From assembly GCF_014385195.1 (NCBI RefSeq), contig NZ_JACRTG010000030.1:119642-183641 (forward strand): a stretch of DNA of 64,000 bases, in the 5' to 3' direction. Under the pieces are notes generated by a model that had not been told where the DNA came from, made no database searches, and saw only the letters and a program-made list of their open reading frames with translations. This DNA comes from Paratissierella segnis (GTDB lineage: Bacteria > Bacillota > Clostridia > Tissierellales > Tissierellaceae). The translations under genes were made by a program, and so were the position numbers. Below, one piece after another: positions 27,055 through 37,011 of this stretch (position 1 is its first letter; each line of letters starts with the position of its first letter).

Positions 27055-28767
27055 CTAGAGTTTACTGTCGTCTACACTATCTAAATATTCTTTTAATGGT
27101 TTAACCACTTTACTAATTGTTCCATCAACAAACGGATTCTCCAAATTGCCCAATTTCACTAATTCTAGGAATGGTAAACTTCCCCCGGCTTTGCACAATC
27201 TCATATAGTCTTCCCAAGCCTTTTCATGGTTTTCTCTATCCTTTATCCAGAATTGAAAAGCACATACTTGAGCCAGAGTATAATCTATATAATAAAAAGG
27301 TGTTTGGAATATATGCCCTTGTTTAAACCAATATCCTCCTCTATTTAGAAAATCATTGTCTTCATAATCTCTAAATGGCAGATACTTCTTTTCAATTTCT
27401 CTCCATTTAGATTTTCTCATTTCTGGAGTTGCCTCCGGATTTTCATATATAAAGTGTTGAAACTCGTCGACCGTTGTTCCATATGGTATAAAGTTTATAG
27501 CATCTGATAAATGGCTAAATTTATATTTCTCTACATCATCTTCAAAGAACAACTCCATCCACGGCCAAGTGATAAACTCCATACTCATTGAATGGATTTC
27601 ACATGCTTCATAAGTAGGAAATTTATATTCAGGAAGCTCATAATCCATACTCATAAAGGATTGGAATGCATGCCCAGCTTCATGGGTCAATACACCTACG
27701 TCTCCACTGGTCCCATTAAAATTTGAAAATATAAACGGAGAATTATAGTCCGGTATAATAGTACAATACCCTCCGCTCATTTTTCCCCTTTTACTTACTA
27801 AATCTAAAAGTTCTCTTTCTACCATAAATTTGAAGAATTGATCTGTTTCTTTGGATAATTCTTTGTACATTTTTTTACCATTATCTAATATCCATTCAGG
27901 GGATCCCTTAGGTGTAGCATTTCCTGTCAAATACCATAATGGTTCATCATAATATCTTAGTTCATCAAGCCCCAGCCTTTTCCTTTGTCTATCCATTAGT
28001 TCTACTACTACAGGTACCAATGATTCATATACTTGTTTTCGATAATTGGCTACCATTTTGGAATCATAATCAGTCCTTCCCAATCTATCATAGCCAAATT
28101 GGACATAATTCTTATAGCCTAATTTTTTGGCCATTTTATCCCTTACTTTAACAAGTTCATCATATATCCTGTCAAATTCACTTTCATTTTCTTCAAAAAA
28201 ATTTGTATAAGCTTCATATGCTTTTTTTCTCACATCTCTGTCTTTTGATTCTATGAAAGGAAACATTTGACTTAAATTCCTAGTTTCTCCTTCAAATTCT
28301 ATTTTTGCGGAAGCGATCAGATTATCATATTCAGTCGTTAATCTATTTTCATTTACCAGATCATCTATGATTTCCTCCGAAAATGACTTTAATTGCAGTT
28401 CTGCTAAATTGAATACCTGACTACCCCATTTCCCCTCAAGTTCTTTTCTGAATCTGGAATTAACCAATACCTTGTAATATTTAAAAACTAAATTTTGAAA
28501 ATTAGGTTCATTTTCATCTATAAAATCTTGCTCCTTCTTGTAAAACTCATCTTCAGTATTAATCGAATGTCTGATATTGACTAGAGTTCCCATGGTGTCT
28601 ATGGTGTTTCGCAATTTATTTATTTGTCTGATCACTTCATTTTGTGTCTCAACATCCTTAGCATTTTCAAATTTTTCTAACAGATTGTCAAATTCTTTTG
28701 AGATTTTTTCAATATCCGGTCTTTCATATTTATAATCACTAAATCTTATCACTGTAAACACCTCCAT
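27055..28767 (-). CDS. M3-family oligoendopeptidase (PepF-like)
   Basis: A 570-residue soluble zinc metallopeptidase. The zinc motif HEAGH is in GVLTHEAGHAFQSF near residue 358, and the third ligand region EIHSMSMEFITWPW follows about 25-30 residues later. The rest is helical, as in thimet-like M3 peptidases. These enzymes trim cytoplasmic peptides of roughly 5-20 residues. It is monocistronic with a strong terminator and no link to the mur operon. Confidence 0.93.
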   Translation of the reverse strand: MEVFTVIRFSDYKYERPDIEKISKEFDNLLEKFENAKDVETQNEVIRQINKLRNTIDTMGTLVNIRHSINTEDEFYKKEQDFIDENEPNFQNLVFKYYKVLVNSRFRKELEGKWGSQVFNLAELQLKSFSEEIIDDLVNENRLTTEYDNLIASAKIEFEGETRNLSQMFPFIESKDRDVRKKAYEAYTNFFEENESEFDRIYDELVKVRDKMAKKLGYKNYVQFGYDRLGRTDYDSKMVANYRKQVYESLVPVVVELMDRQRKRLGLDELRYYDEPLWYLTGNATPKGSPEWILDNGKKMYKELSKETDQFFKFMVERELLDLVSKRGKMSGGYCTIIPDYNSPFIFSNFNGTSGDVGVLTHEAGHAFQSFMSMDYELPEYKFPTYEACEIHSMSMEFITWPWMELFFEDDVEKYKFSHLSDAINFIPYGTTVDEFQHFIYENPEATPEMRKSKWREIEKKYLPFRDYEDNDFLNRGGYWFKQGHIFQTPFYYIDYTLAQVCAFQFWIKDRENHEKAWEDYMRLCKAGGSLPFLELVKLGNLENPFVDGTISKVVKPLKEYLDSVDDSKL

Positions 28768-28865
28768 CTTTATTAATTCAATATTACCAAATATTTAAAC
28801 AATGTGCAATATAAGGCAAGTGAACTACCCCTTTAGCCTTAATTCTTCACTATCTTTCTACAACC

Positions 28866-28912
28866 AGAGATCCTTCACAAGCATTGATTATACTGACCAC
28901 CTCAGGATGACG
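28866..28912. repeat. GATCCTTCAC...CTCAGGATGAC dispersed repeat-like element
   Basis: AGAGATCCTTCAC and CTCAGGATGACG flank about 22 bases. Elements with GAGATCCTTC and CTCAGGATGAC ends are a familiar intergenic repeat in clostridial genomes. Only one copy is in this window, so the call rests on recognition. Confidence 0.4.
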
Positions 28913-28950
28913 TAAGTAGTAATTTGGGATCAATAAAGGAACCATTGTTG

Positions 28951-29070
28951 TTCACTATTCACTATTAGTTGTTCATTGATGAGCTCTTCACTCTTAGTTC
29001 TTAGTTCTTCACTTTTGTTTCAATTGTGAATTGTGAACTGTGAATTGTGATTTGTGAATTGTGAATTGTA
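28951..29070. repeat. TTCACTATT / GTGAATTGTGAA simple repeat array
   Basis: Imperfect short units TTCACTA, TTAGTTCT and then GTGAATT, GTGAACT, GTGATTT fill the second half of the 337-base gap between pepF and the next gene. The GTGAATTGTGAA part is the reverse complement of the array at 17632-17739. Confidence 0.8.
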
Positions 29071-29104
29071 ATAAGTTAGTATATAATATTCTTGAGATTA
29101 CTGA

Positions 29105-30832
29105 TTGGAGGAAATTATGGAAAAATATGATTTTGAAGAATTGAAAAAAATTGATTTTAATATAACAAAAAAACTTTTTTCTTTTATAAAAAAGGAAGTT
29201 GATATAGATTTATTGAATGAAAATTTAAATATTGATCTGCACTTTTTCCAAGAAGAAAACAATAAAGCCCTATTTAATACTTGGTTAAGCATAGATTATA
29301 TAGATAATACAGGTAAATCCTTCATCGATAAATTTTTAGATAGATATAAGGATTCCCTTAAGCCAATTGAAAGGAATATGTTGATTTCCAAGAATGAATC
29401 CTTTGTATCCCTTTTTGAAATATTGGGATATAGAGGGGAGTATATGTTTGTGAGGGATTCTCTTCAGGATAAAGAATATCAACTATGGGAACCAAATCTA
29501 GCAAATGTTTTAGATGAAGGAGAATTTATATTCGCCAGAATTGGAAAAATATTAGGTCGTTACTCCTATATTGGTGAATTAAATTATCTGCCTTTTTCGG
29601 TTAAATCCATTTTTATTGAAGAATTCTTAATAGATTATAACAGACACAGAAAATCAAATATATCATTAACGATTAAAGAATATTTAAAAAAACATTCTAT
29701 GAAACTATTTAGTATTTATAATGATTGTATTCTCAATATATTAGAATATGAGGAAGACATCACCTCATATTTATACAATGAAATCTATGAATTTGAGGGA
29801 TATTTACAAAATAAAGCACATAGTCTAACCATCAAAAAACATATTACGAACCTTATTGAGTTCTTTGAATATTATTTAGCTGAAGACGACTATACCCTTT
29901 ACGATGTTGATAAAATGGATTTTAAATATTTCTTTAAAGAAGCAGTGAAGGATGAGTTTATTATCTCACAAGAAGAATTTAACTCCTATTTAAGTACTTT
30001 CATCAAGTATTTATCTTTTTTGAAAAATAAATCCACCGAGTATAAGGACACCTATATGGAATTGTTAGAAATCAGCAATAATAGATTCTATTATATGAAT
30101 AAATTGAAATCAAACAGCTCGCCTTATAACTTGGATAGAAATTTTGTAAATAATATAGCACTTGATTTAAACGAAAGAGCAGTTTCTTTGATTATTGATT
30201 TTGATAGGTTTATTCTATATGCAATAGATAAAAAATTAGAATTAACAGAAAAAAATAAATATATTAAAAGAAAATATCTATTGGAGTTAAACAGCATATT
30301 TGAAGAAAATATGACCATAAATAGAAGAAATCTAAATCAGGTAGATTTCCCTATAATACATTTATTCTATCAGCTATCTATAAAGCTTGGACTTATGAAG
30401 ATAGACGGAGAATATTTAGTATTGACGAAAAAGGGCACAAATTTTGTTCGCTTGAAAGATGAAGAAAAGTTTACCATATTATTTGACTTTATTTGGAGCA
30501 AAGAATTTATAAATCAAGTGACAAATATAAATATAAAGTCTATCGAAATAATTAAAAAGATATTTGTTGACATGATAAATTCAATATCTCCAAACAGTTA
30601 TTGTAGCCTTTCAACTATAATAAGCAGCTTTGATGAATATCCTAATTTTTTTATTCATTACGGCAAATATCTAAAATATTTGGGATTAATTAGGCTAAAC
30701 TTATACCCTCAATATAATTTTGAAGTTACTTCTTTAGGTAAAAATGTATTTAGAATCCTGAAAGATAATGAAGATAGAAAAGAAAATAGCATAGTATCTT
30801 TAGAAAGTTATAGGAACAAAAGAAACTTTTAA
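29105..30832 (+). CDS. Uncharacterised 575-residue protein with winged-helix-like segments
   Basis: I do not recognise this family with confidence. It is soluble, helical and Lys/Glu/Tyr-rich, with no signal peptide. A central part (about 225-310) resembles the helical core-binding domain of tyrosine recombinases, but no catalytic domain follows. Residues 95-170 (a FVSLFEILGY...WEPNLANVLDEGEFIFARI pattern) recall a beta domain seen in some SEC-C proteins. Two C-terminal segments, KLGLMKIDGEYLVLTKKG and KYLKYLGLIRLNLYPQYNFE, look like winged helices. A TGGAGG site precedes an ATG at 29105; M5 at 29117 is an alternative start. It sits 29 bases before an S9 peptidase gene. Confidence 0.6.
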   Translation: MEEIMEKYDFEELKKIDFNITKKLFSFIKKEVDIDLLNENLNIDLHFFQEENNKALFNTWLSIDYIDNTGKSFIDKFLDRYKDSLKPIERNMLISKNESFVSLFEILGYRGEYMFVRDSLQDKEYQLWEPNLANVLDEGEFIFARIGKILGRYSYIGELNYLPFSVKSIFIEEFLIDYNRHRKSNISLTIKEYLKKHSMKLFSIYNDCILNILEYEEDITSYLYNEIYEFEGYLQNKAHSLTIKKHITNLIEFFEYYLAEDDYTLYDVDKMDFKYFFKEAVKDEFIISQEEFNSYLSTFIKYLSFLKNKSTEYKDTYMELLEISNNRFYYMNKLKSNSSPYNLDRNFVNNIALDLNERAVSLIIDFDRFILYAIDKKLELTEKNKYIKRKYLLELNSIFEENMTINRRNLNQVDFPIIHLFYQLSIKLGLMKIDGEYLVLTKKGTNFVRLKDEEKFTILFDFIWSKEFINQVTNINIKSIEIIKKIFVDMINSISPNSYCSLSTIISSFDEYPNFFIHYGKYLKYLGLIRLNLYPQYNFEVTSLGKNVFRILKDNEDRKENSIVSLESYRNKRNF

Positions 30833-30861
30833 TATATTATTAAAACTAGGGGGCTATTATT

Positions 30862-32853
30862 ATGGAAAAGTTACAATTAGACGATTTCACAAAATATAAA
30901 TTTTTATCAGGTATTCAATTTTCTCCAAATGGCAAAAAATGTGGTTTTGTATTGCATCATATGGATTTAGAGGATAATAAATATCTTTCAAATATTTATA
31001 TTTTAGATGAAAATGGCAAGTATTTTAAATTAACCAGCATGGATAAGGAAAAATCCTTCATATGGAAAGATGATAGCACCATAATCTTTCCATCAAATAG
31101 GAACAAAAAAGATGAAACAAGAGAGGAAAAGGGAGAACCCTTTACAAATTTTTATGAAATTAATTTAAATGGCGGAGAAGCAAACCTTTTAATGGAAATC
31201 CCCTTAAATGTAACGGGGATTGAAATTTTAGACGATAATACCTATCTTTTAACAGCTGTTTATGACCCAAAATTATCGGACTTTGATAATCTATCTGATG
31301 CCGGAAAAGAAAAAAAACTAGAAGAAATAAAGGAATCTAAGGATTATGAAATATTGGATGAAATACCATTTTGGTCTAATGGAGTAGGTTTTACCAATAA
31401 AAAAAGAAATAAATTATTTATTTATAGAGTTAAAGAAAAAACCATCCTCCCTATAACTGATGACTTTACAGATGTGGAATTTATTTCACTTAATAGCGAC
31501 AAATCTTTGGCATTAATTATCACTAATTCTTTTATTGATAAACAGAGTACAAAAAATGAATTAAATATCTATAAAATTAAAGAAAATGTATTTGAAAAAA
31601 TATCTCCTTATGATGACTTTTCTTATAGTTCAGCTCACTATGTAGGGGACAAGATTCTCTTTACCGGAACTAATAATAAGAATTTTGGATTAAATGAAAA
31701 TTCAAAATTCTATGTAATGGATTTAAAAACTGAAAAATCATATATGATAGCAAATGATTTTGATTATAGTCTGGGGGATTCAGTCGGCTCCGACTGTAAG
31801 TATGGTGGATCAAAGGGTATGCGAGTTTATGGAGATTATTTATATTTCATTACTACAGAAGGATATTCCTCATTTATTAACAGATTAGACATAAAAGGAA
31901 ATATAGAAAAATTGACATCCCCTAATGGTTCTATAAACGGATTTGATATTAAGGACGGAAAAATATATTTCATTGGATTAAGAGGATTGAATCTACAGGA
32001 AATCTACGCTCTACAAGATGATGAAACACAACTCACCTATTTTAATGCTTGGGTAAATGAAGAGAAAAAGTTATCCGTTCCTGAAAAATTGACATTTGTA
32101 AATGATAATAATATAGAAATAGATGGCTGGGTTTTAAAGCCGGTAGATTTTAAAGAAGGCAAATTGTATCCCGGTATTCTTGATATCCATGGTGGTCCAA
32201 AGACCGTATATGGAGAGGTGTTTTTCCATGAAATGCAATACTGGGCAAATGAAGGCTATTTTGTATTCTTCCTAAACCCTAGAGGCAGCGATGGTAGAGG
32301 AAATGAATTTGCCGATATAAGAGGAAAATATGGCACTATTGATTATGACGATATAATGAATTTCGTCGATATGGTACTTATCAATTATCCTGAAATAGAC
32401 AAGGACAATATAGGAGTAACAGGCGGATCGTATGGAGGATTTATGACCAATTGGATAATAGGTCATACTGAGAGATTTAAGGCTGCCGCATCTCAAAGGA
32501 GTATTTCCAATTGGGTTTCTTTCTTTGGAACTACAGATATAGGGTATTTCTTTGCAGATGATCAAAATGGTGCCACTCCTTGGAATGATATAGATAAACT
32601 TTGGTTCCACTCTCCCTTAAAATATGCAGATAGGGTAACTACACCAACATTATTTATCCATTCAGAAGAAGATTATCGTTGTTGGCTACCGGAAGGTTTA
32701 CAGATGTTTACATCTTTAAAATATCATGGGGTGGATTCAAGACTTTGCATGTTTAGAGGTGAAAACCATGAACTTTCCAGATCAGGAAAGCCTAAACATA
32801 GAGTAAAAAGATTAGAAGAGATAACTAATTGGTTTGATAAATACTTGAAATAA
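30862..32853 (+). CDS. S9-family (acylaminoacyl/prolyl oligopeptidase-like) serine peptidase
   Basis: A 663-residue cytoplasmic peptidase. The N-terminal two thirds form a beta-propeller (TolB/WD40-like, beginning KFLSGIQFSPNGKKCGFV). The C-terminal alpha/beta-hydrolase has the nucleophile in VTGGSYGGFMTNW near 522, the acid in HSEEDYRCW near 610 and the histidine in RGENHELSRSG near 640. The family hydrolyses small peptides or acyl-peptides. It has a GGGGG-like ribosome site and shares a terminator with the convergent dehydrogenase gene. Confidence 0.93.
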   Translation: MEKLQLDDFTKYKFLSGIQFSPNGKKCGFVLHHMDLEDNKYLSNIYILDENGKYFKLTSMDKEKSFIWKDDSTIIFPSNRNKKDETREEKGEPFTNFYEINLNGGEANLLMEIPLNVTGIEILDDNTYLLTAVYDPKLSDFDNLSDAGKEKKLEEIKESKDYEILDEIPFWSNGVGFTNKKRNKLFIYRVKEKTILPITDDFTDVEFISLNSDKSLALIITNSFIDKQSTKNELNIYKIKENVFEKISPYDDFSYSSAHYVGDKILFTGTNNKNFGLNENSKFYVMDLKTEKSYMIANDFDYSLGDSVGSDCKYGGSKGMRVYGDYLYFITTEGYSSFINRLDIKGNIEKLTSPNGSINGFDIKDGKIYFIGLRGLNLQEIYALQDDETQLTYFNAWVNEEKKLSVPEKLTFVNDNNIEIDGWVLKPVDFKEGKLYPGILDIHGGPKTVYGEVFFHEMQYWANEGYFVFFLNPRGSDGRGNEFADIRGKYGTIDYDDIMNFVDMVLINYPEIDKDNIGVTGGSYGGFMTNWIIGHTERFKAAASQRSISNWVSFFGTTDIGYFFADDQNGATPWNDIDKLWFHSPLKYADRVTTPTLFIHSEEDYRCWLPEGLQMFTSLKYHGVDSRLCMFRGENHELSRSGKPKHRVKRLEEITNWFDKYLK

Positions 32854-32880
32854 AAATGGGCTAATGCCCATTTTTTTATT
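32853..32880 (+). terminator. Intrinsic terminator after the S9 peptidase
   Basis: AAAATGGGC (32853-32861) and GCCCATTTT (32866-32874) pair around a four-base loop and run into TTTT. A-rich flanks make it usable from both sides, so it may also end the PTS operon. Confidence 0.85.
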
Positions 32881-32911
32881 CCAGATATAGATTTCATATT
32901 TGATTATCATA

Positions 32912-33955
32912 TTATAAAAGCACACTAACCCTATAACTTCCAGGTTTGCTTGCTTCTCCATATGCTTCCTGAATCTTATCAAGTGGATAGGTAGCTTGAA
33001 TCAATTTAGATACATCCACCCTTCTTTCATTAAGCAGCTTCGCAGAGATAACAAAATCCTGCATATCTGCGCCATAAGTTCCAATTAACTCTAACTTTTT
33101 ATAGTGTATATAGTTGGAATCAATTTCCAGTTTTGGTGCTGGATATCCTGCGGCAAATAGCAATATACGCCCTTCTACTCTTTTTACCATGTCCAATGCC
33201 TGTTCATTTGCCCTTGTTATTCCAACAGCTACAACCACTGCATCTGCACCTTCTCCATTTGTAAGTGCCTTTACTTTTTCAACAGGATCACATTCATTAG
33301 CATTTATTACTTCAAACCCCATTGATTTAGCAGCCTTTATTTTTTCTTCCATTACTTCAGTTATTATAACACGGCATCCATAAGCTCGAGCTGCTTGTGC
33401 ATTTACAACCCCCATAGTTCCTGCCCCTATTACTACTACTGTTTCTAGTGGTTTTATTCTTAATTTTCTAAGTCCTTTTGCTACAGTTGCTAAAGGTTCT
33501 AGGAAACTTGCTTCACTGGCGGATAAACCTTTATCCATTTTTATCAGTACTCTGGAATCTCTTACACAATAATCAGCAAATCCAAAATTTCCATAATATC
33601 CATCTTCAGTAGGTCCACTTTCATATTGTGTGCATTCACTTGTAGCACCAGATTTACAAGGGCCACATTCTCCACAATAGCCATAAGTTACCGCAACTCT
33701 ATCTCCAATATTCAAATCATCACGTACTTTTGATCCTTTTTTTACAATAACCCCCGCTCCTTCATGTCCACCTGCCATAGGATAAGGTTGATGTTCCCTC
33801 AGTCCTAGCCACTGTCCATAATCGGTTGTACATATATTACATGCTTCTTGTTTTATTAAAATTTGATTTTCATCCATTTCAGGCAGCGGTCTTTCATGTA
33901 CTTCCGCAACCTTAGCTTTAGTTAAAACTGCAAATCTCATTTTATCAACTGTCAC
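32912..33955 (-). CDS. Zinc-dependent alcohol/polyol dehydrogenase
   Basis: A medium-chain dehydrogenase of about 347 residues. Catalytic zinc ligands lie in NICTTDYGQW (Cys) and GGHEGAGVIV (His/Glu); four structural-zinc cysteines lie in CGECGPCKSGATSEC. The Rossmann motif is VVIGAGTMGVVNA near 175. The GTG at 33964 lies within the AAGGAG site, so the GTG at 33955 (eight-base spacing) is the better start. As last gene of a PTS operon it may oxidise or reduce a sugar (phosphate) or polyol; the exact substrate is unknown. Confidence 0.88.
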   Translation of the reverse strand: MTVDKMRFAVLTKAKVAEVHERPLPEMDENQILIKQEACNICTTDYGQWLGLREHQPYPMAGGHEGAGVIVKKGSKVRDDLNIGDRVAVTYGYCGECGPCKSGATSECTQYESGPTEDGYYGNFGFADYCVRDSRVLIKMDKGLSASEASFLEPLATVAKGLRKLRIKPLETVVVIGAGTMGVVNAQAARAYGCRVIITEVMEEKIKAAKSMGFEVINANECDPVEKVKALTNGEGADAVVVAVGITRANEQALDMVKRVEGRILLFAAGYPAPKLEIDSNYIHYKKLELIGTYGADMQDFVISAKLLNERRVDVSKLIQATYPLDKIQEAYGEASKPGSYRVSVLL

Positions 33956-33999
33956 TTTAATCACTCCTTGTATAATCTTTCCCTACTTACTTATTAAAT

Positions 34000-35163
34000 C
34001 TAAAATGCCATTTCTAGAATTTTAACAACATCATCCTTAAACAACTTTCTAAAATTACCTACTGGTCCTGATAGTACACATTTTTCAGCCATCTCTTCAA
34101 TACTATCTCTAGATATATCAACTTCCGATAAACTAGTAGGCATACCAGCCTTCTTGAAAAATTCTTTTGTTCTTTCAATACCTTCAAGCACTGTTTTTTC
34201 AGGATCTTGGAAATTCATCTCCACTCCCCAAACTCTTATTGCATATTGGACAAACCTATCAATATTATCTTGGTACACATAATTCATCCAAGCAGGAAAT
34301 ATAATTGATAAAGTTGCGCCATGGGTTATATCATACATAGCACTTATTTCATGAGCTATCATATGAGAACCCCAGTCTTCAACTCTCCCTGTCCCTAATA
34401 ATCCATTATGCGCAATAGTTCCAGCCCACATTATTTCTGAACGTGCTGCATAATTATTCGTTTCTTCTAAAGCTATAGGCAAATTCTTTATCATACATTT
34501 TAATGTTCCTTCACATAGTCTATCAGTTATATCCACATCTAAAGTATTTGTAAAATATCTTTCAAATACATGGGACATTATATCCACCCCACCTGCTGCT
34601 GTTTGATAATTAGGCAGAGAATAGGTAAGCTCAGGGTTAAGAATTGCAAATTTAGGTCTTATATTCTTATGGCTCATTGACCTTTTATACCAACCTTCTT
34701 CATTGGTCAAAATTGTAGTATCTCCAGTTTCACTACCTGTAGCTGGAATTGTCAATATAGTACCTATTGGAATAGCTTCACCTACTTCAGCTTTTCCATC
34801 AAAGAAATCCCATACATCTCCCAAATACTTTACTCCTGCAGCTATTGCTTTAGCGGAATCTATAACACTTCCTCCACCTACAGCCAATATGAAATCTATA
34901 TCTTCTTTTCTGCATATATCTATGCCTTCCTTAACTAGACTAAGTCGTGGATTTGGTTTTACACCTGATAACTCAACATATGATATATCATTATCATTTA
35001 AAGATTTTATCACCTTATCATAAAGCCCAGTTTTTTTTATGCTTCCACCACCATAATGTAGTAATATTTTTTGGCCATATTTAGAAACTTCTGTTGCTAC
35101 TTCTAATTCTGTATCTTTACCAAATATTATTTTAGTTTCATTCTCAAATCTGAAATTTTGCAC
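34000..35163 (-). CDS. Iron-containing alcohol dehydrogenase (BdhA/YugJ-like)
   Basis: A group III alcohol dehydrogenase of about 387 residues. The cofactor motif is LAVGGGSVIDSAKAIA near 92-107, and metal ligands appear in GGVDIMSHVFERYF, HMIAHEISAMYDITHG and the histidine after it. The start at GTG 35163 gives the typical MQNFRFENETKIIFG opening and has eight-base spacing from GAGAGG, unlike the GTG at 35172. It probably reduces an aldehyde made in the sugar pathway of this operon with NAD(P)H. Confidence 0.9.
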   Translation of the reverse strand: MQNFRFENETKIIFGKDTELEVATEVSKYGQKILLHYGGGSIKKTGLYDKVIKSLNDNDISYVELSGVKPNPRLSLVKEGIDICRKEDIDFILAVGGGSVIDSAKAIAAGVKYLGDVWDFFDGKAEVGEAIPIGTILTIPATGSETGDTTILTNEEGWYKRSMSHKNIRPKFAILNPELTYSLPNYQTAAGGVDIMSHVFERYFTNTLDVDITDRLCEGTLKCMIKNLPIALEETNNYAARSEIMWAGTIAHNGLLGTGRVEDWGSHMIAHEISAMYDITHGATLSIIFPAWMNYVYQDNIDRFVQYAIRVWGVEMNFQDPEKTVLEGIERTKEFFKKAGMPTSLSEVDISRDSIEEMAEKCVLSGPVGNFRKLFKDDVVKILEMAF

Positions 35164-35205
35164 TTGTTTCACCTCTCAAATCACAATTCTATAACAGTAA
35201 TAATC

Positions 35206-36084
35206 TTAAGCTTTTCCTGCCGAGTTAAATAATTGCATATAATGCATAAGTGCCCTTTTATAGCCTTTGACTCCTTCTTTAAAAGCTTCAGGAAGACTTA
35301 TGGATTTAATTCCAAATTCGCCTAATTCTTTTATATGTTTTTCTTTAGAAATATCCTTAGTAACATACTCTACTAAGTCTATTACGCCAGCATTGCTTAA
35401 GTCTGTAAATAGGTTTATCTTTTGAATTCCTAACTCTACAGCCTTTTTTAAATTTTCATCCCCAGTTCCTGAACCTCCATGTAATACAAGTGGAATATCT
35501 ATTATTTCACTAAGCTCCTTAAGAAGTTCAAAGTCTAGATGTGGAGTACCTTTGTAAGTACCATGAGATGTTCCTATTGCTACAGCAAGGCAATCTATTC
35601 CCGTTTCTTTTACATATCTTACTGCTTCATCAGGTTTTGTAAGGCCAGCATCCCTTGTTTCTTCGTATTCATATCCTACTCCAACATGTCCTAATTCAGC
35701 TTCAACAGATACCCCCACAGCATGGGCAATTTTTACTATTTCTTTCACTTCAGCTACATTTTCATCATAAGGTAAAGTGGATCTATCTATCATAACGGAT
35801 GTAAAGCCTGATCTTATAGCTTGTATTATTTCTTCATACTCTCCACCATGATCTAGATTTAAGGTCACAACTACCTCAGGATATTTTTTTTCATAGAATT
35901 TTGTAATCTTACTTATAATTTCAATGTTTTCCATACCTGCATGATCAATAATTACTGGTGCCTTAAGTTCTCTTGCAGCCTCAAAAACTGCTTGAACTGT
36001 TTCTAAATTTAATACATTTGGTGCCGCTACTCCATATTTTCCTTTTCTTGCATCTTTCAAAATTTCTGCCATAGATATTAACAT
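35206..36084 (-). CDS. Class II fructose/tagatose-bisphosphate-type aldolase
   Basis: A 292-residue zinc aldolase. Metal and substrate motifs are NLDHGGEYEEIIQAIRSGF near residue 80, EAELGHVGVG near 134, VAIGTSHGTYKG near 178 and LHGGSGTGDENLKKAV near 207. This matches the FbaA/GatY/KbaY group that splits ketose (bis)phosphates to dihydroxyacetone phosphate and an aldehyde. In the operon it would act on the phosphorylated PTS sugar after oxidation or directly. The aldehyde product could be the substrate of the Fe-dependent dehydrogenase (inference). Confidence 0.9.
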   Translation of the reverse strand: MLISMAEILKDARKGKYGVAAPNVLNLETVQAVFEAARELKAPVIIDHAGMENIEIISKITKFYEKKYPEVVVTLNLDHGGEYEEIIQAIRSGFTSVMIDRSTLPYDENVAEVKEIVKIAHAVGVSVEAELGHVGVGYEYEETRDAGLTKPDEAVRYVKETGIDCLAVAIGTSHGTYKGTPHLDFELLKELSEIIDIPLVLHGGSGTGDENLKKAVELGIQKINLFTDLSNAGVIDLVEYVTKDISKEKHIKELGEFGIKSISLPEAFKEGVKGYKRALMHYMQLFNSAGKA

Positions 36085-36162
36085 AGTAACCCTCTTTTCA
36101 TGATTGTTTTGTTATATTAAATACCTGAATAGTAGCAATAATATTATTGCTACTATTCATTT

Positions 36163-37011
36163 TTAGAACAATCCGACAAATGATCCTAGTAAACTTATAG
36201 CAAGTAGGAACAGCACTATCTTTCCAAAATTCTGTCCTTTATTTTTTAAATACCAATGTATTGCAAAGACTACAACTAAAGGTAATATTCCAGGCGCAAT
36301 ACTATCTAAAATTTCTTGAATTACTAATTCATTGCCTTCTGCCATATTTAATACTACTGGAATGTCAAGCTTAACAAAATTAGCTGACAAAGCCCCCATC
36401 ATAAATAGTCCTAATATACTTGCCCCTGTTATCAATTCTTGAATCCAACCGGCTTCTAAAATAGATTTAACAGAATCTCTTCCTAAAGAATATCCTAGAT
36501 TCCATAGCCAATACCCTACCGCCATAGTTATTACCATAAATACAAATGGTATAAATGCCCCAGCTACACTACCTGTCATCCCAAATGAAACTGCAAGAGC
36601 AAAAACTATAGGTTTTAAAGTACCCCAGTCAAGCGTGTCACCAATTCCAGCAAAAGGACCCATTAAACCGGTCTTAATCCCCGTAATAGCTGTGTCTGGA
36701 ATATCCTCACCCTTAGCTTTTTGTTCCTCCATAGCTATAGTGATACCATGAACAATAGTACCCCAAGTGCCCTGAGTATTAAAAAAATTAAGATGTCGAG
36801 ACAAAGCTTTACTCAATTCTTCTTTCTTTTTATATAATTTCTTAAGAATTGGAATCATACTATAACAGAATGCCAAAGATTGCATTCGTTCAAATGAGCT
36901 TGATACTTCGCAGGCTAAATACCAACGTAAGTAGGATTTATTGATATCCTTTTTTGAAAGTAACGATTTATTTTTCCCTGAATTATCTACATTATTTAAA
37001 GTATCTGTCAT
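36163..37011 (-). CDS. Mannose-family PTS subunit IID
   Basis: A 282-residue membrane protein. SYLRWYLACEVSSSFERMQSLAF near residue 30 is the family start, and LMGPFAGIGDTLDWGTLKPI is the IID hallmark. C-terminal hydrophobic segments follow. It forms the membrane channel with IIC. Its start overlaps the IIC stop by four bases, so translation is coupled. Confidence 0.95.
   Translation of the reverse strand: MTDTLNNVDNSGKNKSLLSKKDINKSYLRWYLACEVSSSFERMQSLAFCYSMIPILKKLYKKKEELSKALSRHLNFFNTQGTWGTIVHGITIAMEEQKAKGEDIPDTAITGIKTGLMGPFAGIGDTLDWGTLKPIVFALAVSFGMTGSVAGAFIPFVFMVITMAVGYWLWNLGYSLGRDSVKSILEAGWIQELITGASILGLFMMGALSANFVKLDIPVVLNMAEGNELVIQEILDSIAPGILPLVVVFAIHWYLKNKGQNFGKIVLFLLAISLLGSFVGLF

Noticed and set aside
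29105..30832. Tyrosine recombinase or transposase
   Set aside because: A helical segment resembles a core-binding domain, but the catalytic R-H-R-Y region is absent and no terminal repeats flank the gene.
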